This document shows, in pieces, positions 45,650 through 55,355 of a DNA stretch of 64,000 nt. How positions within the stretch are numbered: the stretch's first letter is position 1; each line of letters opens with the position of its first letter. The notes under the pieces are model-generated. The model did no database searches. It worked only from the letters and a program-made list of their open reading frames with translations, and was not told the DNA's origin. The stretch lies in the NCBI RefSeq assembly GCF_000007665.1, contig NC_006087.1:558001-622000 (forward strand). Reading direction: 5' to 3'. The position numbers were made by a program, and so were the translations under genes. Source of the stretch: Leifsonia xyli subsp. xyli str. CTCB07 (GTDB lineage Bacteria; Actinomycetota; Actinomycetes; Actinomycetales; Microbacteriaceae).

Positions 45650-45850
45650 ATCGGAAGATGTTGGGTGTTCCCGTTTGGCTTTCTCGCCTGTGTTGTCCCG
45701 GGCGTGAGGGACTTCGTCCAGGATCGTGGCGAACGGTTCTGCGACGTGTGGGCGGAGTCGTTCATCGTTGGTGATGTCGATGCGAGTGTAGAAGGCGTCG
45801 GGAGCCTGACCCGGTTCGTCGTGCCGCTCTTGAAGGACTCAAGCCGCGAG
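45650..45850 (-). other. Coding-like remnant, unknown
   Basis: The minus strand is open from about 45850 to 45650 with sensible codon use (DAFYTRIDITNDERLR, VAEPFATILDEVPHAR). It has no start codon or ribosome site and runs antisense into tRNA-Ala. It looks like an internal piece of a lost gene. No family could be recognised. Otherwise 45622–45864 is empty. Confidence 0.25.
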
Positions 45851-45864
45851 CTTCACGCGCGTGC

Positions 45865-46176
45865 TTAGTTCGTTGTTGATGGTTGGCAGGATCGAACAGC
45901 GGTGGTGAGGCTTTCCACTGCACTGAGCGCGCTTTCTTGGATGCCGAGGGAGTAGATTCGCTGGGTGCCGAGGTGTGTGGCAGACACGATTCCTGCGTCG
46001 AGAAGAACTCTCAGGTGCCTCGATGCGGTGGATTGGGGGAGTCCGACCGCGTGTTGAAGTTCTCCCACTGAAGCCGACCCGCTGCGTTCGATGAGTGCGG
46101 CAACCAGCCGGGCACGGTTTGGCTCGCCGAGAGCGCGGAATACGGGCACAACCGCGTTCAGGGTGTCTGCGATCAT
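45865..46176 (-). CDS. ArsR-family winged-helix repressor
   Basis: This 103-residue protein begins MIADTLNAVVPVFRALGEPN. It carries the ArsR winged HTH: ALGEPNRARLVAALIE, VGELQHAVGLPQSTASRHLRVLLDAGIV and the wing HLGTQRIYSLG. There is no CxC metal site. ATG 46176 has AGGAGGGG upstream and overlaps the stop of the preceding reductase-like gene (ATGA). The palindrome at 47048–47065 upstream of that gene is a likely operator, giving autoregulation of the pair. Confidence 0.85.
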   Translation of the reverse strand: MIADTLNAVVPVFRALGEPNRARLVAALIERSGSASVGELQHAVGLPQSTASRHLRVLLDAGIVSATHLGTQRIYSLGIQESALSAVESLTTAVRSCQPSTTN

Positions 46177-47036
46177 TGCCCCTCCTGGTTGAGCGCGTCG
46201 TGCAGTCTTCGTAAATGGATTGAGATCGTGATCTTGGGCATCGGCGATCCAGTCCCTGTGCAGTTTGAGCGTCTGCGTCGCATGCTTGCCGAAGTGAGCC
46301 CGCAAGTACTCTCGGAGGTCCATGGGTGCGAGCATGGGCAGCGTTCGAAGCGCCGTCTGTACCACGGGTGGCCACACACTTCGCGGGGTAGGGAGCCTGT
46401 AAGCGGCGGCTACCGCGGCGCGCGCTTCATTGGCGGCGGCAGCGATCTGGACCGTACGACGAGCAGCTGCCGATATGTTGAAGTCCATCGTGGTGAGCGT
46501 TGCGACGATCGGTATCGTCGTCGCGGCCTGCATCAGTACATCGGCAACTGTGGCCGTGGGAGCTGGCCTCGGGAAAAGCGACCGTGCGGGAGGAGTCAGG
46601 GTTACCGCCAGGGTGAACTGCGGGCCGACCTTCCAATAGCGTGTCGGATCCGTGCCCCAGGCGAGGAAACCGGGAATGATAAGCCCCCAGGGGCGAGCGC
46701 CTGCGATGCTTTCGAGCTCGCGAACCTCGGAGGGAACTTGTGTCACGGCGGCAATCGCCGCGAACGAATCCCCAGCAAGAATCTTCCTAATCGTGGGAAC
46801 CGTCGGCGGTGCGGTGGCCACGGCCAGGTCCCACTTTCCCGTGATGGCACCGAGCGAGATCAAGGGCATCTTACAACGCGGACGCTCGGGCGTCGCCATC
46901 TCGCCAGCGACTCCGCGCGCAAGGTCGCATGCCCGGCACGCAGGGATCGTGTCGCGAGGGCGACCTGGTGGGCTGGGCTCAACGATGTAGCAAGCACCGT
47001 TGCCACCGGCCCCGTGCCGAGAATGAGAATCTTCAC
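46173..47036 (-). pseudogene. Ketopantoate reductase-like (PanE/ApbA) protein, frameshifted
   Basis: GTG 47036 opens with the Rossmann segment KILILGTGPVATVLATSLS and then HQVALATRSLRAGHA. After a frame change near 46890 the protein continues LISLGAITGKWDLAVATAPP, VPSEVRELESIAGARPWGLI and a helical C-terminal domain. A further change near the end is needed to reach the stop that overlaps arsR (LRRLHDALNQEGQ). Pattern and length (about 285 residues) fit NADPH-dependent ketopantoate reductase-like dehydrogenases, substrate unknown. Two frameshifts make it nonfunctional while its regulator remains intact. Confidence 0.6.
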
Positions 47037-47047
47037 AAGGGCTATTG

Positions 47048-47065
47048 TATCCGCATATTCGGATA
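47048..47065. promoter_or_regulatory. Probable ArsR operator
   Basis: TATCCGCATATTCGGATA contains the perfect inverted repeat TATCCG/CGGATA with a 6-bp A/T-rich spacer. It lies 12 bases upstream of the GTG of the reductase–arsR pair, and just before a short divergent frame at 47077. Its size and symmetry match operators of ArsR-type dimers. Confidence 0.6.
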
Positions 47066-47076
47066 GAAGGATTCAT

Positions 47077-47181
47077 ATGAGTGTGGATGCAGCTACGGAG
47101 AAGGCGCCTCCTCGTGACGGAAGATGGACGGTGGAGATGGTTGAAGCGCGTGTCGGGGACGGTGTATCGAGGTGGGGATGA
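47077..47181 (+). CDS. Short divergent frame, probably a truncated gene
   Basis: ATG 47077 follows a ribosome-site-like agaagg and the ArsR-type palindrome, and encodes 34 residues (SVDAATEKAPPRDGRWTVEM...) before TGA. It has the position of a gene divergently controlled by ArsR but is too short to classify. The sequence up to the IS30-type element at 47327 has no further gene. Confidence 0.3.
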   Translation: MSVDAATEKAPPRDGRWTVEMVEARVGDGVSRWG

Positions 47182-47326
47182 CGGAGTGCCGGGGTTAGGG
47201 GAAACACGGGGCCGTGGTTGCCGGTGACGCCGGCAACGGGACTTTACCGGGTGCGACGAGCGCGGCACGGCGGCGCTGTGCTTCCGGTTGCTGAAGCTAG
47301 GCTAAGGACATGACTTGGGTTCTAGC

Positions 47327-48801
47327 GGTTGTTGCAACATCTGGAGTTTCTAGGAGTTGCAAGGACCGTGTCCCGTTTAAGGCGCAGTGCGGGGAAGAGG
47401 AAGTACACCCAGGCGGAGCGTGAAGCCTTCTTCGTCATTTTCAAGGAGTCCAGGAGTACGACGATCGCGGCGAGGGAGCTAGGGTTCAACCCCGCGACGT
47501 GCGCGCAATGGGTTCGCAAGGCGGGCCTGGCTAGTCACGGCTACACCGGCGGCGGCATGAGCGCGCACCCATGCAAGGACGAGTACCTGGAGCTGCGGAG
47601 CAGCGGGCTCTCGCGCCGCGAAGCGGTGGGACGAGTCGGAATCAGCCCGAACACGGGATACCTCTGGGACAGTCGAACGGGCGACGCATTTATCCAGATG
47701 GTCGCGTGGTCGATTACAAAGACAGGGTGCCTGTCGTTGTTGATCCTGTTCAGCGGGCGTCGATGCGTTCGCTCGAAGCCGCACTCCACCCACGATTCCT
47801 CTCCCTGCAGGAGCGTGAGCTGATCCGGGACCTGACCAGGGCCGGCCTTTCGTTGTGTCGGGTCGCGGCCAAGCTTGGTCGCTCGGTGTCGACGATCAGT
47901 CGAGAGATTCGCCGGAATCAGCTTCCTGGAGAGGGCGGCTACCATCCATACGTGGCGCATCGGAAAGCGGCCAGCCGCCGACCGCGACCGAAAGCCACGA
48001 GGCTGGTCCGCAATCCGCAGCTGCGCAGTTACGTTCAACGGAAGCTGACGCTACGTTGGTCGCCGGAGCAGATCAGCCGGTCGCTGATCCGCGAGTTCCC
48101 CGGCGATGCGGAGATGCGCGTGGCGCACGAGACGATCTATCAAGCCTTCTACGTGCAGGGCCGTGGACAACTCCGCCGCGAGCTCACGATGGTGCTGCGG
48201 ACCGGCCGGGCCAAGCGGAAACCGCATCGTTCTGGCGCCGCTCGCAGACATCGTTTCGCGGATCCGATGGTAATGATCTCCGACCGTCCCGCCGAAATCG
48301 AGGACCGCGCCGTTCCCGGACATTGGGAAGGCGACCTCATCATCGGCGGACACCGCAACAGCGCCATCGGCACCCTCGTGGAACGCTCCACCCGGTTCGT
48401 GATGCTGATCCATCTCCCCATCGATCGCACCGCAGAATCCGTCCGGGACGGACTGATCAGCGCCGTCAAGACACTCCCACGCGAACTCCGTCGCTCGATC
48501 ACCTGGGACCAGGGCTCGGAAATGGCAGCTCACAAGTCGTTCACGATAGCCACCGACATCCCGGTCTACTTCTGCGACCCCGCGAGTCCCTGGCAACGCG
48601 GCAGCAACGAGAACACCAACGGACTCCTTCGCCAATACTTCCCCAAGGGAAAGGGAACAGACCTCGCCCGATTCACCGCAACCGACCTGACGAACGTCGC
48701 CCACGAGCTCAACACCCGCCCACGCAAAACGCTCGGCTGGGAAACCCCAGCCGAACGCCTCGCTAAACTACTCGCCAGCTAATCGTCGTGTTGCAACAAC
48801 C
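47327..48801 (+). mobile_element. IS30-family insertion sequence, about 1.5 kb
   Basis: Ends are inverted: GGTTGTTGCAACA at 47327–47339 and TGTTGCAACAACC at 48789–48801. Homology may extend a few bases outward. Inside is one transposase frame with a single frameshift. No target duplication is evident, and the right flank is a piece of a histidine-kinase gene that has no partner piece on the left, so DNA next to the element was lost after insertion. Confidence 0.75.
47368..48782 (+). pseudogene. IS30-family transposase, one-base frameshift
   Basis: GTG 47368 (SRLRRSAGKRKYTQ), with AGGAG upstream, is the likely start. The N-terminal HTH part runs to VGISPNTGYLWD near 47671. The rest continues in another frame (SNGRRIYPDGRVVDYKDR). 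One missing A in GGGAC(A)AGTCG explains the change. The second frame holds the HTH_38 region (CRVAAKLGRSVSTISREIRR) and the DDE core (GHWEGDLIIGG; ITWDQGSEMAAH; PWQRGSNENTNGLLRQYFPKG), ending TPAERLAKLLAS. An intact protein would have about 470 residues. Confidence 0.85.
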
Positions 48802-48950
48802 ACTGGAATCCGCCCGAAGGGTCTCGGGCTCACGATCGTCTCCTCGATCGTCTCGGCGCACCGGGGCGGCGTGACTGTCGTGCCCCGAACCGGCGGCGGT
48901 CTCGTCGTGACCCTCACCTTTCCGGCGGCTGCCGGCGACGCGGATTCCTC
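48802..48950 (+). pseudogene. Histidine-kinase C-terminal fragment
   Basis: Directly right of the IS30-type end an open frame reads RPKGLGLTIVSSIVSAHRGG followed by GGGLVVTLTFPAA. This is the G2 box and last strand of a HATPase_c domain of sensor kinases. Everything upstream (sensor, DHp, N box) is missing. Near 48950 the frame runs into antisense sequence of a small secreted protein gene without a natural stop. It is a remnant of a lost two-component system. Confidence 0.65.
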
Positions 48951-49251
48951 CGTGTACGCGGAAGTAAACGGCCGCCGAATAGGAGTTCGAGTTTCCGGCG
49001 TCGGCGAACGCCCACGAGTTGGAGAGCGTCCAGGCACTCGAAGCGGTGCGCGAACCGTGCTGCGCGTACGAGCGGCCCTGGGTGCCGTTGCTGGTCCAAG
49101 TCTTCGCCTGCGAGTAGTCGCGAGCGGCGTAAGGGCTGTAATACCCGGCTGCCGATGCGGGCGCCGCAGCGAGGACGGCGCCGGCGACGAGCGCCGCGCT
49201 GGCCGTGCTGGCGGCGAGAACAGAGGCCAAACGACGAGTCTTTTTGGTCAT
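48951..49251 (-). CDS. Small secreted protein, lactococcin-972-like, 3' end uncertain
   Basis: ATG 49251 follows a clear ribosome site (AAGGAGT) and an A/T-rich promoter region (49260–49345). Residues 1–35 form a signal peptide (ASVLAASTASAALVAGAVLAAAPASAA). The mature part is rich in Tyr, Ser, Trp and Asn (GYYSPYAARDYSQAKTW; SWAFADAGNSNSYSAAVYFRV). Size and pattern resemble lactococcin-972-type bacteriocins, but I am not certain. After VYFRV (about residue 99) the open frame continues to 48763 through the kinase remnant and the IS30-type end, so the original C-terminus may be lost. Confidence 0.45.
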
Positions 49252-49393
49252 GGGTTACTCCTTGCGTGTTCCTGTTTTCTTTCTGGATGGGTGTGTCCCG
49301 AAGGACAAAATTTAAGGTATTATCCATAAAGTTTTTAATCAAAAGATTTCATGACGATGGCGAAGCATGAGCCGCCGCCGATATGCTGGCGTC

Positions 49394-50200
49394 ATGCTGG
49401 ACAACCCGCGCTCCCCGCGCGTCCGCGCCGTCGCCAAGCTCACCAAGCGCACCGCCCGTTCCGAGACCGGCCTCTTCCTGCTCGAAGGACCCCAGGCGGT
49501 GGCAGAGGCGCTGGCCTTCCGGTCTGAGCTGCTGGTGGAGCTGTACGCGACGCCCACCGCGCTCGAGCGCCACCAGGACATCGCCCAGGCCGCCGCCGCG
49601 GCCGGGACGCAGGTGGAGTTCGTCACCGAGCAGGTGCTCGGCACGATCGCCGACACGGTGACGCCGCAGGGCTTCGTCGCGGTGGCGCGGCAGTTTCCGA
49701 CATCCGTGCGCGAGATCTTCGCGGGGTCGCCGGCGCTGGTCGCGATCCTGGAGGAAGTGCGAGACCCGGGCAATGCGGGAACGATCATCCGCGCGGCCGA
49801 CTCGGCGGGGGCGGACGCCGTGGTGCTCACCGGGCGGACGGTCGACCTCTACAACCCGAAGGTCGTGCGCTCCACGACCGGCTCGCTGTTCCACATCCCG
49901 GTCGCGGTCGGCGCCGACCTGCCGGAGGTCGTGAGCTGCGCGCGCGCCGCGGGCCTCCGCGTGCTCGCGGCCGACATCGCGGGCGAGGACCTGCTCGCGG
50001 CGCGCACGGCGGGCCAGCTCGCCCGGCCGACGGCGTGGGTGTTCGGCAACGAAGCGCGCGGACTCCCCGACGAGTGGCTCGGGCTCGTGGACCGCGCGGT
50101 CGCCGTCCCGATCTACGGGCGGGCCGAGTCGATGAACCTGGCGACGGCGGCGTCCGTCTGCCTGTACGAGTCGGCGTTCGCGCAGCGCTCCGCCGGGTAG
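49394..50200 (+). CDS. TrmH/SpoU-family RNA 2'-O-methyltransferase
   Basis: This SPOUT methyltransferase probably modifies 23S rRNA. The 268-residue protein has an N-terminal substrate-binding domain (TGLFLLEGPQAVAEAL) and the SPOUT motifs: ILEEVRDPGNAGTIIRAADSAG (motif 1), AWVFGNEARGLPDEWL (motif 2) and VPIYGRAESMNLATAASVCLYE (motif 3). ATG 49394. It lies immediately upstream of pheS, a common actinobacterial arrangement. Confidence 0.9.
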   Translation: MLDNPRSPRVRAVAKLTKRTARSETGLFLLEGPQAVAEALAFRSELLVELYATPTALERHQDIAQAAAAAGTQVEFVTEQVLGTIADTVTPQGFVAVARQFPTSVREIFAGSPALVAILEEVRDPGNAGTIIRAADSAGADAVVLTGRTVDLYNPKVVRSTTGSLFHIPVAVGADLPEVVSCARAAGLRVLAADIAGEDLLAARTAGQLARPTAWVFGNEARGLPDEWLGLVDRAVAVPIYGRAESMNLATAASVCLYESAFAQRSAG

Positions 50201-50281
50201 TGCGGGAAGCCCCGGCGACGGCCGCCCGCCTCCTGTCCGGCGGGAAATCGGCGGACCGGCCGCCGACTAGAATGGGGAACC

Positions 50282-51322
50282 GTGTCTGAATCCACCGAAA
50301 TCACCGAGAGCTCGGTCGAGGCGGCGGTCGAGGCGGCGCTCGCCGCCATCGCTGCCGCGGGCGACTCGGAGGCGCTCAAGGTCGTCCGTCACGACCACAC
50401 CGCGGAGGGCTCGCCGCTCGCGCAGCTGAACGCGGGCATCCGGTCGCTGCCGGGGGACCGGAAGGCCGCCGCCGGCAAGCTGGTCGGCGGCGCCCGCGGG
50501 CGGGTGAGCCAGGCGCTCGCGGCGAAGGAGGCCGGGATCGCTGCGGCAGAGGAGGCCGCCCAGCTCGTGGCCGAGGCCGTGGACGTCACCGCGTTGCCGA
50601 ACCGCTGGACATCTGGTGCGCGGCACCCGCTGAGCCTGCTGCAGGAGCGCATCGCCGACGTCTTCGTCGGGATGGGCTGGCAGGTGGCCGAGGGCCCGGA
50701 GCTGGAGAGCGAGTGGTACAACTTCGACGCGCTCAACTTCGACGCCGACCACCCGGCGCGCGCGATGCAGGACACCTTCTTCGTGGAGCCGGCCGAGGCG
50801 CACCTGGTGATGCGCACCCACACCTCGCCGGTGCAGTTGCGCGCGCTTCTCGGGGACGAGCTGCCCGTCTACCGGATCGCCTCGGGCCGGGTGTTCCGCA
50901 CCGATGAGTTCGACGCCACGCACCTCCCGGTGTTCCACCAGACCGAGGGCATCGCGGTCGACAAGGGCCTGACGATGGCGCATCTGCGCGGGACTCTCGA
51001 CCACTTCGTCGAGACGCTCTTCGGCGAGGGCGCGCGTGTGCGTCTGCGCCCCAACTACTTTCCGTTCACCGAGCCGAGCGCCGAGCTCGACCTGTGGCAT
51101 CCCACCTTCGCGGGCGGTGCGCGCTGGATCGAGTGGGGCGGCTGCGGCATGGTCAACCCGAATGTGCTGCGCTCGGCGGGCATCGACCCGGAGGTGTACT
51201 CCGGGTTCGCGTTCGGGATGGGCGTCGAGCGGGCGCTGATGTTCCGCAACGACGTCAAAGACATGCGGGACATGGCCGAGGGCGATGTCCGCTTCTCCCA
51301 GCAGTTCGGAATGGTGGTCTGA
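50282..51322 (+). CDS. pheS: Phenylalanine–tRNA ligase alpha subunit
   Basis: The 346-residue catalytic subunit has an N-terminal coiled coil and class II motifs: HPLSLLQERIADVFVGMGWQ, the motif 2 loop VMRTHTSPVQLRALL, and GGCGMVNPNVLRSAGIDPE with motif 3 FAFGMGVERALMFR. GTG 50282 follows the methyltransferase gene by 81 bases. Its TGA overlaps the pheT ATG, so the two subunits are translationally coupled. Confidence 0.95.
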   Translation: MSESTEITESSVEAAVEAALAAIAAAGDSEALKVVRHDHTAEGSPLAQLNAGIRSLPGDRKAAAGKLVGGARGRVSQALAAKEAGIAAAEEAAQLVAEAVDVTALPNRWTSGARHPLSLLQERIADVFVGMGWQVAEGPELESEWYNFDALNFDADHPARAMQDTFFVEPAEAHLVMRTHTSPVQLRALLGDELPVYRIASGRVFRTDEFDATHLPVFHQTEGIAVDKGLTMAHLRGTLDHFVETLFGEGARVRLRPNYFPFTEPSAELDLWHPTFAGGARWIEWGGCGMVNPNVLRSAGIDPEVYSGFAFGMGVERALMFRNDVKDMRDMAEGDVRFSQQFGMVV

Positions 51323-53865
51323 TGCGCGTCCCCCTCAGCTGGCTCGGCGAGTACGTCGACCTCGAGCCCGGCACCACGCCTGCGGAGGTGCATGCGGCCC
51401 TCGTCTCGGTGGGCCTGGAGGAGGAAGGCGTCCACACTTTCGGGATCGAAGGCCCGGTCGTCGTCGGCGAGGTGATCGACTTCGTCGAGGAGCCGCAGAG
51501 CAACGGCAAGACCATTCGCTGGTGTCAGGTGCGCGTCGCCGCGGAGGGCCAGAAAGCGGCCGATGGCGGCGCGGATGTGCGCGGCATCGTCTGCGGCGCG
51601 GGCAACTTCTTCCCCGGCGACAAGGTCGTCGTGACGCTGCCGGGCGCGGCGCTGCCCGGCCCGGCACCGCTCACCCCCTTCGTCATCGCGGCGCGCAAGA
51701 CCTACGGGCATGTCTCCGATGGGATGATCGCCTCCGCCCGCGAGCTGGGCCTCGGCGACGACCACGACGGCATCCTGCGCCTGAGCACGCTCGGGCTCGA
51801 CCCGGAGGTGGGCGCCGACGCGGTCTCGCTGCTCGGCCTGGACGACACGGCCGTCGAGGTCAACGTCACCCCCGACCGCGGCTACGCCTTCTCGATCCGC
51901 GGCATTGCGCGCGAGTACGCGCACGCCACCGGTGCGGCCTTCCGCGACCCGGCCGAGGCGGTCGCTTCGCCTCCCCCTCACGCTCACGGCTTCAGCGTCG
52001 CGGTGGAGGACCGCGCGCCGATCCGGGATCGCGTGGGCGCAAGCGTGTTCGTCACCCGTGTGGTGCGCGATGTCGACGCCACCCGCCCCACGCCTCCGTG
52101 GATGGTGGCGCGACTGAAGCTCGCGGGCATCCGCTCCATCTCCCTCGTGGTCGACATCACGAACTACGTGATGCTCGAACTCGGTCAGCCCACCCACGGC
52201 TACGACCTGGACCGGTTGAGCGGCGGCATCGTGGTGCGGCGCGCGCACGCGGGGGAGACCCTCGTGACGCTCGACGATCAGACCCGTGCGCTGCACGCGG
52301 AGGACCTGCTCATCACCGACGACTCTGGGGCGATCGGCCTGGCGGGCGTGATGGGCGGCGCCTCGACCGAGATCGGCGCCGGGACCCGCAACGTCCTCGT
52401 CGAGGCGGCGAACTTCGACCCGGTGTCGATCGCCCGCACCGCGCGCCGCCACAAGCTGCCGAGCGAGGCGTCCAAACGCTTCGAGCGCGGCGTCGACCCG
52501 CGGGTGGCGGTCGCCGCCGCGGCGCGCGTCGTCCAGCTGCTGGAACAGCTCGCCGGGGGGACCGCCGATGGACTCGGCTCGCTGCTGGACGAGACGGCGG
52601 ACGCCGAACCGATCCGGCTGCCGGACGACTACATCCCGAACCTCATCGGCGTGGCCTTCACCGACGACGAGGTGCGTGGCGCGCTCGCCGAGATCGGCGG
52701 CTCCGTCAGCGACACCGAGGGGGCACTGCTCGTCGTGCCGCCCACCTGGCGCCCCGACCTGCGCGACAAGTCCGACCTGGCCGAGGAGGTCGCCCGCATC
52801 GTCGGGTTCGACCGCATCCCCTCGGTGCTTCCGGTCGCCCCGCCGGGCCGCGGGCTGTCGCGGGCGCAGACGCTGCGCCGCGCGGTCGCCCAGACCCTCG
52901 CGGACAACGGCGCCACGGAAGTGCTCGCGTTCCCGTTCGTCGGCGCGGCGCAGAACGACCTCTTCGGCTCGCCCGAGCCCGGCGGCGTCCCGGCCGTGAA
53001 GCTCGCGAACCCTCTGGACGCCACGGCGGCGTACCTGCGCACATCCCTGCTCCCCGGTCTCCTCGGCATCGCCAAACGCAACCTCGCCCGCGGGCTCGTG
53101 GATCTGAGCGTCTACGAGACCGGCACGGTGTTCTTGCCCGGGGCGGCCCTGGGCAGTGAGACGCTGCCCCCGGGCGCGGCGCTTCCCAGTCGCGAAACCC
53201 TCGCGGGCCTGAACGCCGGCATCCCGGACCAGCCGCGTCACCTCGCCGGCGTCGTCCTCGGCCACACCGTTCGGAAGCAGCCTGGCCAGCCCGCCGTCGC
53301 GGCGGGCCTCGCCGACGCGCTCGCGATGGTGGACCAGGCGGCAGCGGCCGTCGGCGTCGCGGTCGAGCCCGTGCAGAGCCGCCACCAGGCGCTCCACCCG
53401 GGACGCACTGCGCAGCTCGTCGCCGGCGACGGCGTCCGCACGGTCCTCGGCTACGCCGGAGAGCTGTCACCGGCGCTCGCGGCCGAACTCGACCTCCCGC
53501 GCGTCGTCGCGGTCTTCGAGCTCGATCTGGACGCGCTGATCGCTGTGGCCCCTGCGGAGATCGTGGCCGGGACGATCGCCGGGTTCCCGGCGGCGACGCA
53601 GGATCTCTCCCTGGTCGTTGGCGACGAGGTTCCGGCAGGAGAGGTGCTGCGCGCGGTCCGCGAGGGGGCGGGGGCTCTGCTCGAAGACATCCGCCTGGTC
53701 GACGATTACCGAGGGACCGGCCTCCCCGACAGCAGCAAGAGCCTCACCTTCGCACTCCGGTTCCGCGCCGACGACCGGACGCTGACGGCGGCGGAGGCAA
53801 GCGAGGCGAAACAGGCCGGGGCCGCCCGGGCGGGCCAGCTGTTCGGGGCGGCCATCCGGGAGTGA
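51322..53865 (+). CDS. pheT: Phenylalanine–tRNA ligase beta subunit
   Basis: This 847-residue protein contains the tRNA-binding OB domain near the N-terminus (VVVGEVIDFVEEPQSNGKTIRW), the B3/B4 editing region (RPTPPWMVARLKLAGIRSIS), B5 and the catalytic-like core. A C-terminal ferredoxin-fold anticodon-binding domain ends it (FPAATQDLSLVVGDEVPAGE onward). ATG 51322 overlaps the pheS stop. The frame is intact. Convergent decayed genes follow eight bases later. Confidence 0.95.
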   Translation: MRVPLSWLGEYVDLEPGTTPAEVHAALVSVGLEEEGVHTFGIEGPVVVGEVIDFVEEPQSNGKTIRWCQVRVAAEGQKAADGGADVRGIVCGAGNFFPGDKVVVTLPGAALPGPAPLTPFVIAARKTYGHVSDGMIASARELGLGDDHDGILRLSTLGLDPEVGADAVSLLGLDDTAVEVNVTPDRGYAFSIRGIAREYAHATGAAFRDPAEAVASPPPHAHGFSVAVEDRAPIRDRVGASVFVTRVVRDVDATRPTPPWMVARLKLAGIRSISLVVDITNYVMLELGQPTHGYDLDRLSGGIVVRRAHAGETLVTLDDQTRALHAEDLLITDDSGAIGLAGVMGGASTEIGAGTRNVLVEAANFDPVSIARTARRHKLPSEASKRFERGVDPRVAVAAAARVVQLLEQLAGGTADGLGSLLDETADAEPIRLPDDYIPNLIGVAFTDDEVRGALAEIGGSVSDTEGALLVVPPTWRPDLRDKSDLAEEVARIVGFDRIPSVLPVAPPGRGLSRAQTLRRAVAQTLADNGATEVLAFPFVGAAQNDLFGSPEPGGVPAVKLANPLDATAAYLRTSLLPGLLGIAKRNLARGLVDLSVYETGTVFLPGAALGSETLPPGAALPSRETLAGLNAGIPDQPRHLAGVVLGHTVRKQPGQPAVAAGLADALAMVDQAAAAVGVAVEPVQSRHQALHPGRTAQLVAGDGVRTVLGYAGELSPALAAELDLPRVVAVFELDLDALIAVAPAEIVAGTIAGFPAATQDLSLVVGDEVPAGEVLRAVREGAGALLEDIRLVDDYRGTGLPDSSKSLTFALRFRADDRTLTAAEASEAKQAGAARAGQLFGAAIRE

Positions 53866-53873
53866 GGCGCCGG

Positions 53874-55355
53874 TCACCGTGTGCGAAGCCTGCGGAGCTC
53901 TCTTCGCGCGCGGTGACGCAGCCGCTCGCCGAACTCCACCGCGCGGCGGTACGGGGTGCGGGGGTTGATGGGCACGCGGAGAGCCGCTGGGTCCGCGGCG
54001 CGGATGATCTCCCGCAGGAGCGTGTTCCCGTGGTCCGCGCGTTCGGCGGCCGGAACGCCCAGGAGCGTCCCCAGGAGGATGCGGTTGCTGAACGGCGTGA
54101 ACGTCTCCTGCGCGATGTCCCACTCGAGTTGGCTCTGGCTCTGCCAGGAGCCGCAGCGGTGCTCCCAGTAGAAGAGATCGTCGAGAGCGATCCCGGAGGC
54201 GGCCGCGGCGGCCGCCGCGCCCTGGTGCCACTCCTCGATCGACGCTGCGATGAAGGGGATCTCCGCCCAGCCGGGGATCAGGGCCAGGATGTCGGCGGCG
54301 GCGCCGGTGGCGGGAGGTCCGTCCGGACCCCCGTAGAAAGTGCGCGCCACTTCGCTCGCGTTGCCCTTCATCGCGACGCGGTCGGCCGGGTGGCCGTTCA
54401 GGATGCCGTGGGCGATCACACCCCAATCGTCGTAGTGCGCCATCGGTGTTGTTGCCGGTGTACAGCTCTCGCCAGCCGGGGTCCGGCTCGGTGCGGCAGT
54501 CGATGAGGCGATGCGCCACCCCCAGCCGGGCCGCCACGGTCTTCGCGATCGCGACATCGGTCGAGAACCGGGTCAGGTGCTGGTAGAGCAGGGTGTACCC
54601 GGCCATCGAACTCCGCACGGCCGGGGCAGCGGCCGCGATCAGAGCGCGTGAGTCGTACCCCGTGGTGAGCGGGAGGGACAGCGGGAAGCGACGGGACGCC
54701 GCGCCGATCACCGCGGTCAGGTGCGCGGCGGCGAACTCCGCGGCGGCGGTCAGCGTCCGATCGGGCAGCGGTGCGACGGGCCAGATGCGTTCCTGGCGGC
54801 GTCGCGCGACGTTCAGACGGTGGTTCGGGACGAGGCGGGCCACCTCGTCGTACAGCGTCGTCGCGGCCGGGAGGAAGTGTTCGCGATCGGCCGCCTTGTG
54901 TACGCTGCCGTCGAATTGACGCGCGCTCCCCCCGCTTCAGTGGGATAGCCTCCGCCAGCAGGTGTGCCTGCGAGGCCGCGTGGAACTGCCCTTCGTGCCA
55001 GGTGTACTCGACCGATCGGGTCCCCGTGGCATCGAGATAGACGAAGATGTCGTCCCCGGCGAAGGCGAAGAGCGCGAACCGGCCGGACAGGCGGTGCAGG
55101 AGCGTCTCGTTTTCGCCGCGGGACCAGGCCCGCGAACGCCGCGAGAACCGCTGTGTCGTCCTGCTCCGGCCGCTCCGGGTCGATCGCGAAGCCGAGGAGG
55201 ACGAAGCTGCTGCCGGGCGCGCGGTGGATGGCGACGCTGAGCTCGGGATGCGCGTACACGGTGTGCCCGGCGACCCGGTGGCGGCCCCAGCCGTCGAGGT
55301 CGACGGTGGAGTCCGGTGTGATCAGGAACTAGCGGCGGAAGCGGAGGCTGTTCAT
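53874..55355 (-). pseudogene. Asparagine-synthase-like protein of a polysaccharide locus, several lesions
   Basis: From ATG 55355 (MNSLRFRR) an in-frame TAG interrupts the start, followed by FLITPDSTVDLDGWGRH. A degraded class II glutaminase-like domain is visible across frames (FALFAFAGDDIFVYLDATGT; SVEYTWHEGQFHAASQ), as is the synthetase P-loop-like LPLTTGYDSRALIA. After another frame change near 54440 the C-terminal part reads to 53874 (HYDDWGVIAHGILNGHPAD; LEWDIAQETFTPFSNR). At least three frameshifts and one nonsense codon are present. It would have amidated a sugar or peptide in surface polymer synthesis (inference). Confidence 0.65.

Noticed and set aside
47327..48801. Target duplication for the IS30-type element
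   Set aside because: Flanks (tctagc and actgg) do not match; none could be supported.
51055..53397. 780-codon minus-strand frame opposite pheT
   Set aside because: Shadow of pheT, which is complete and well supported.
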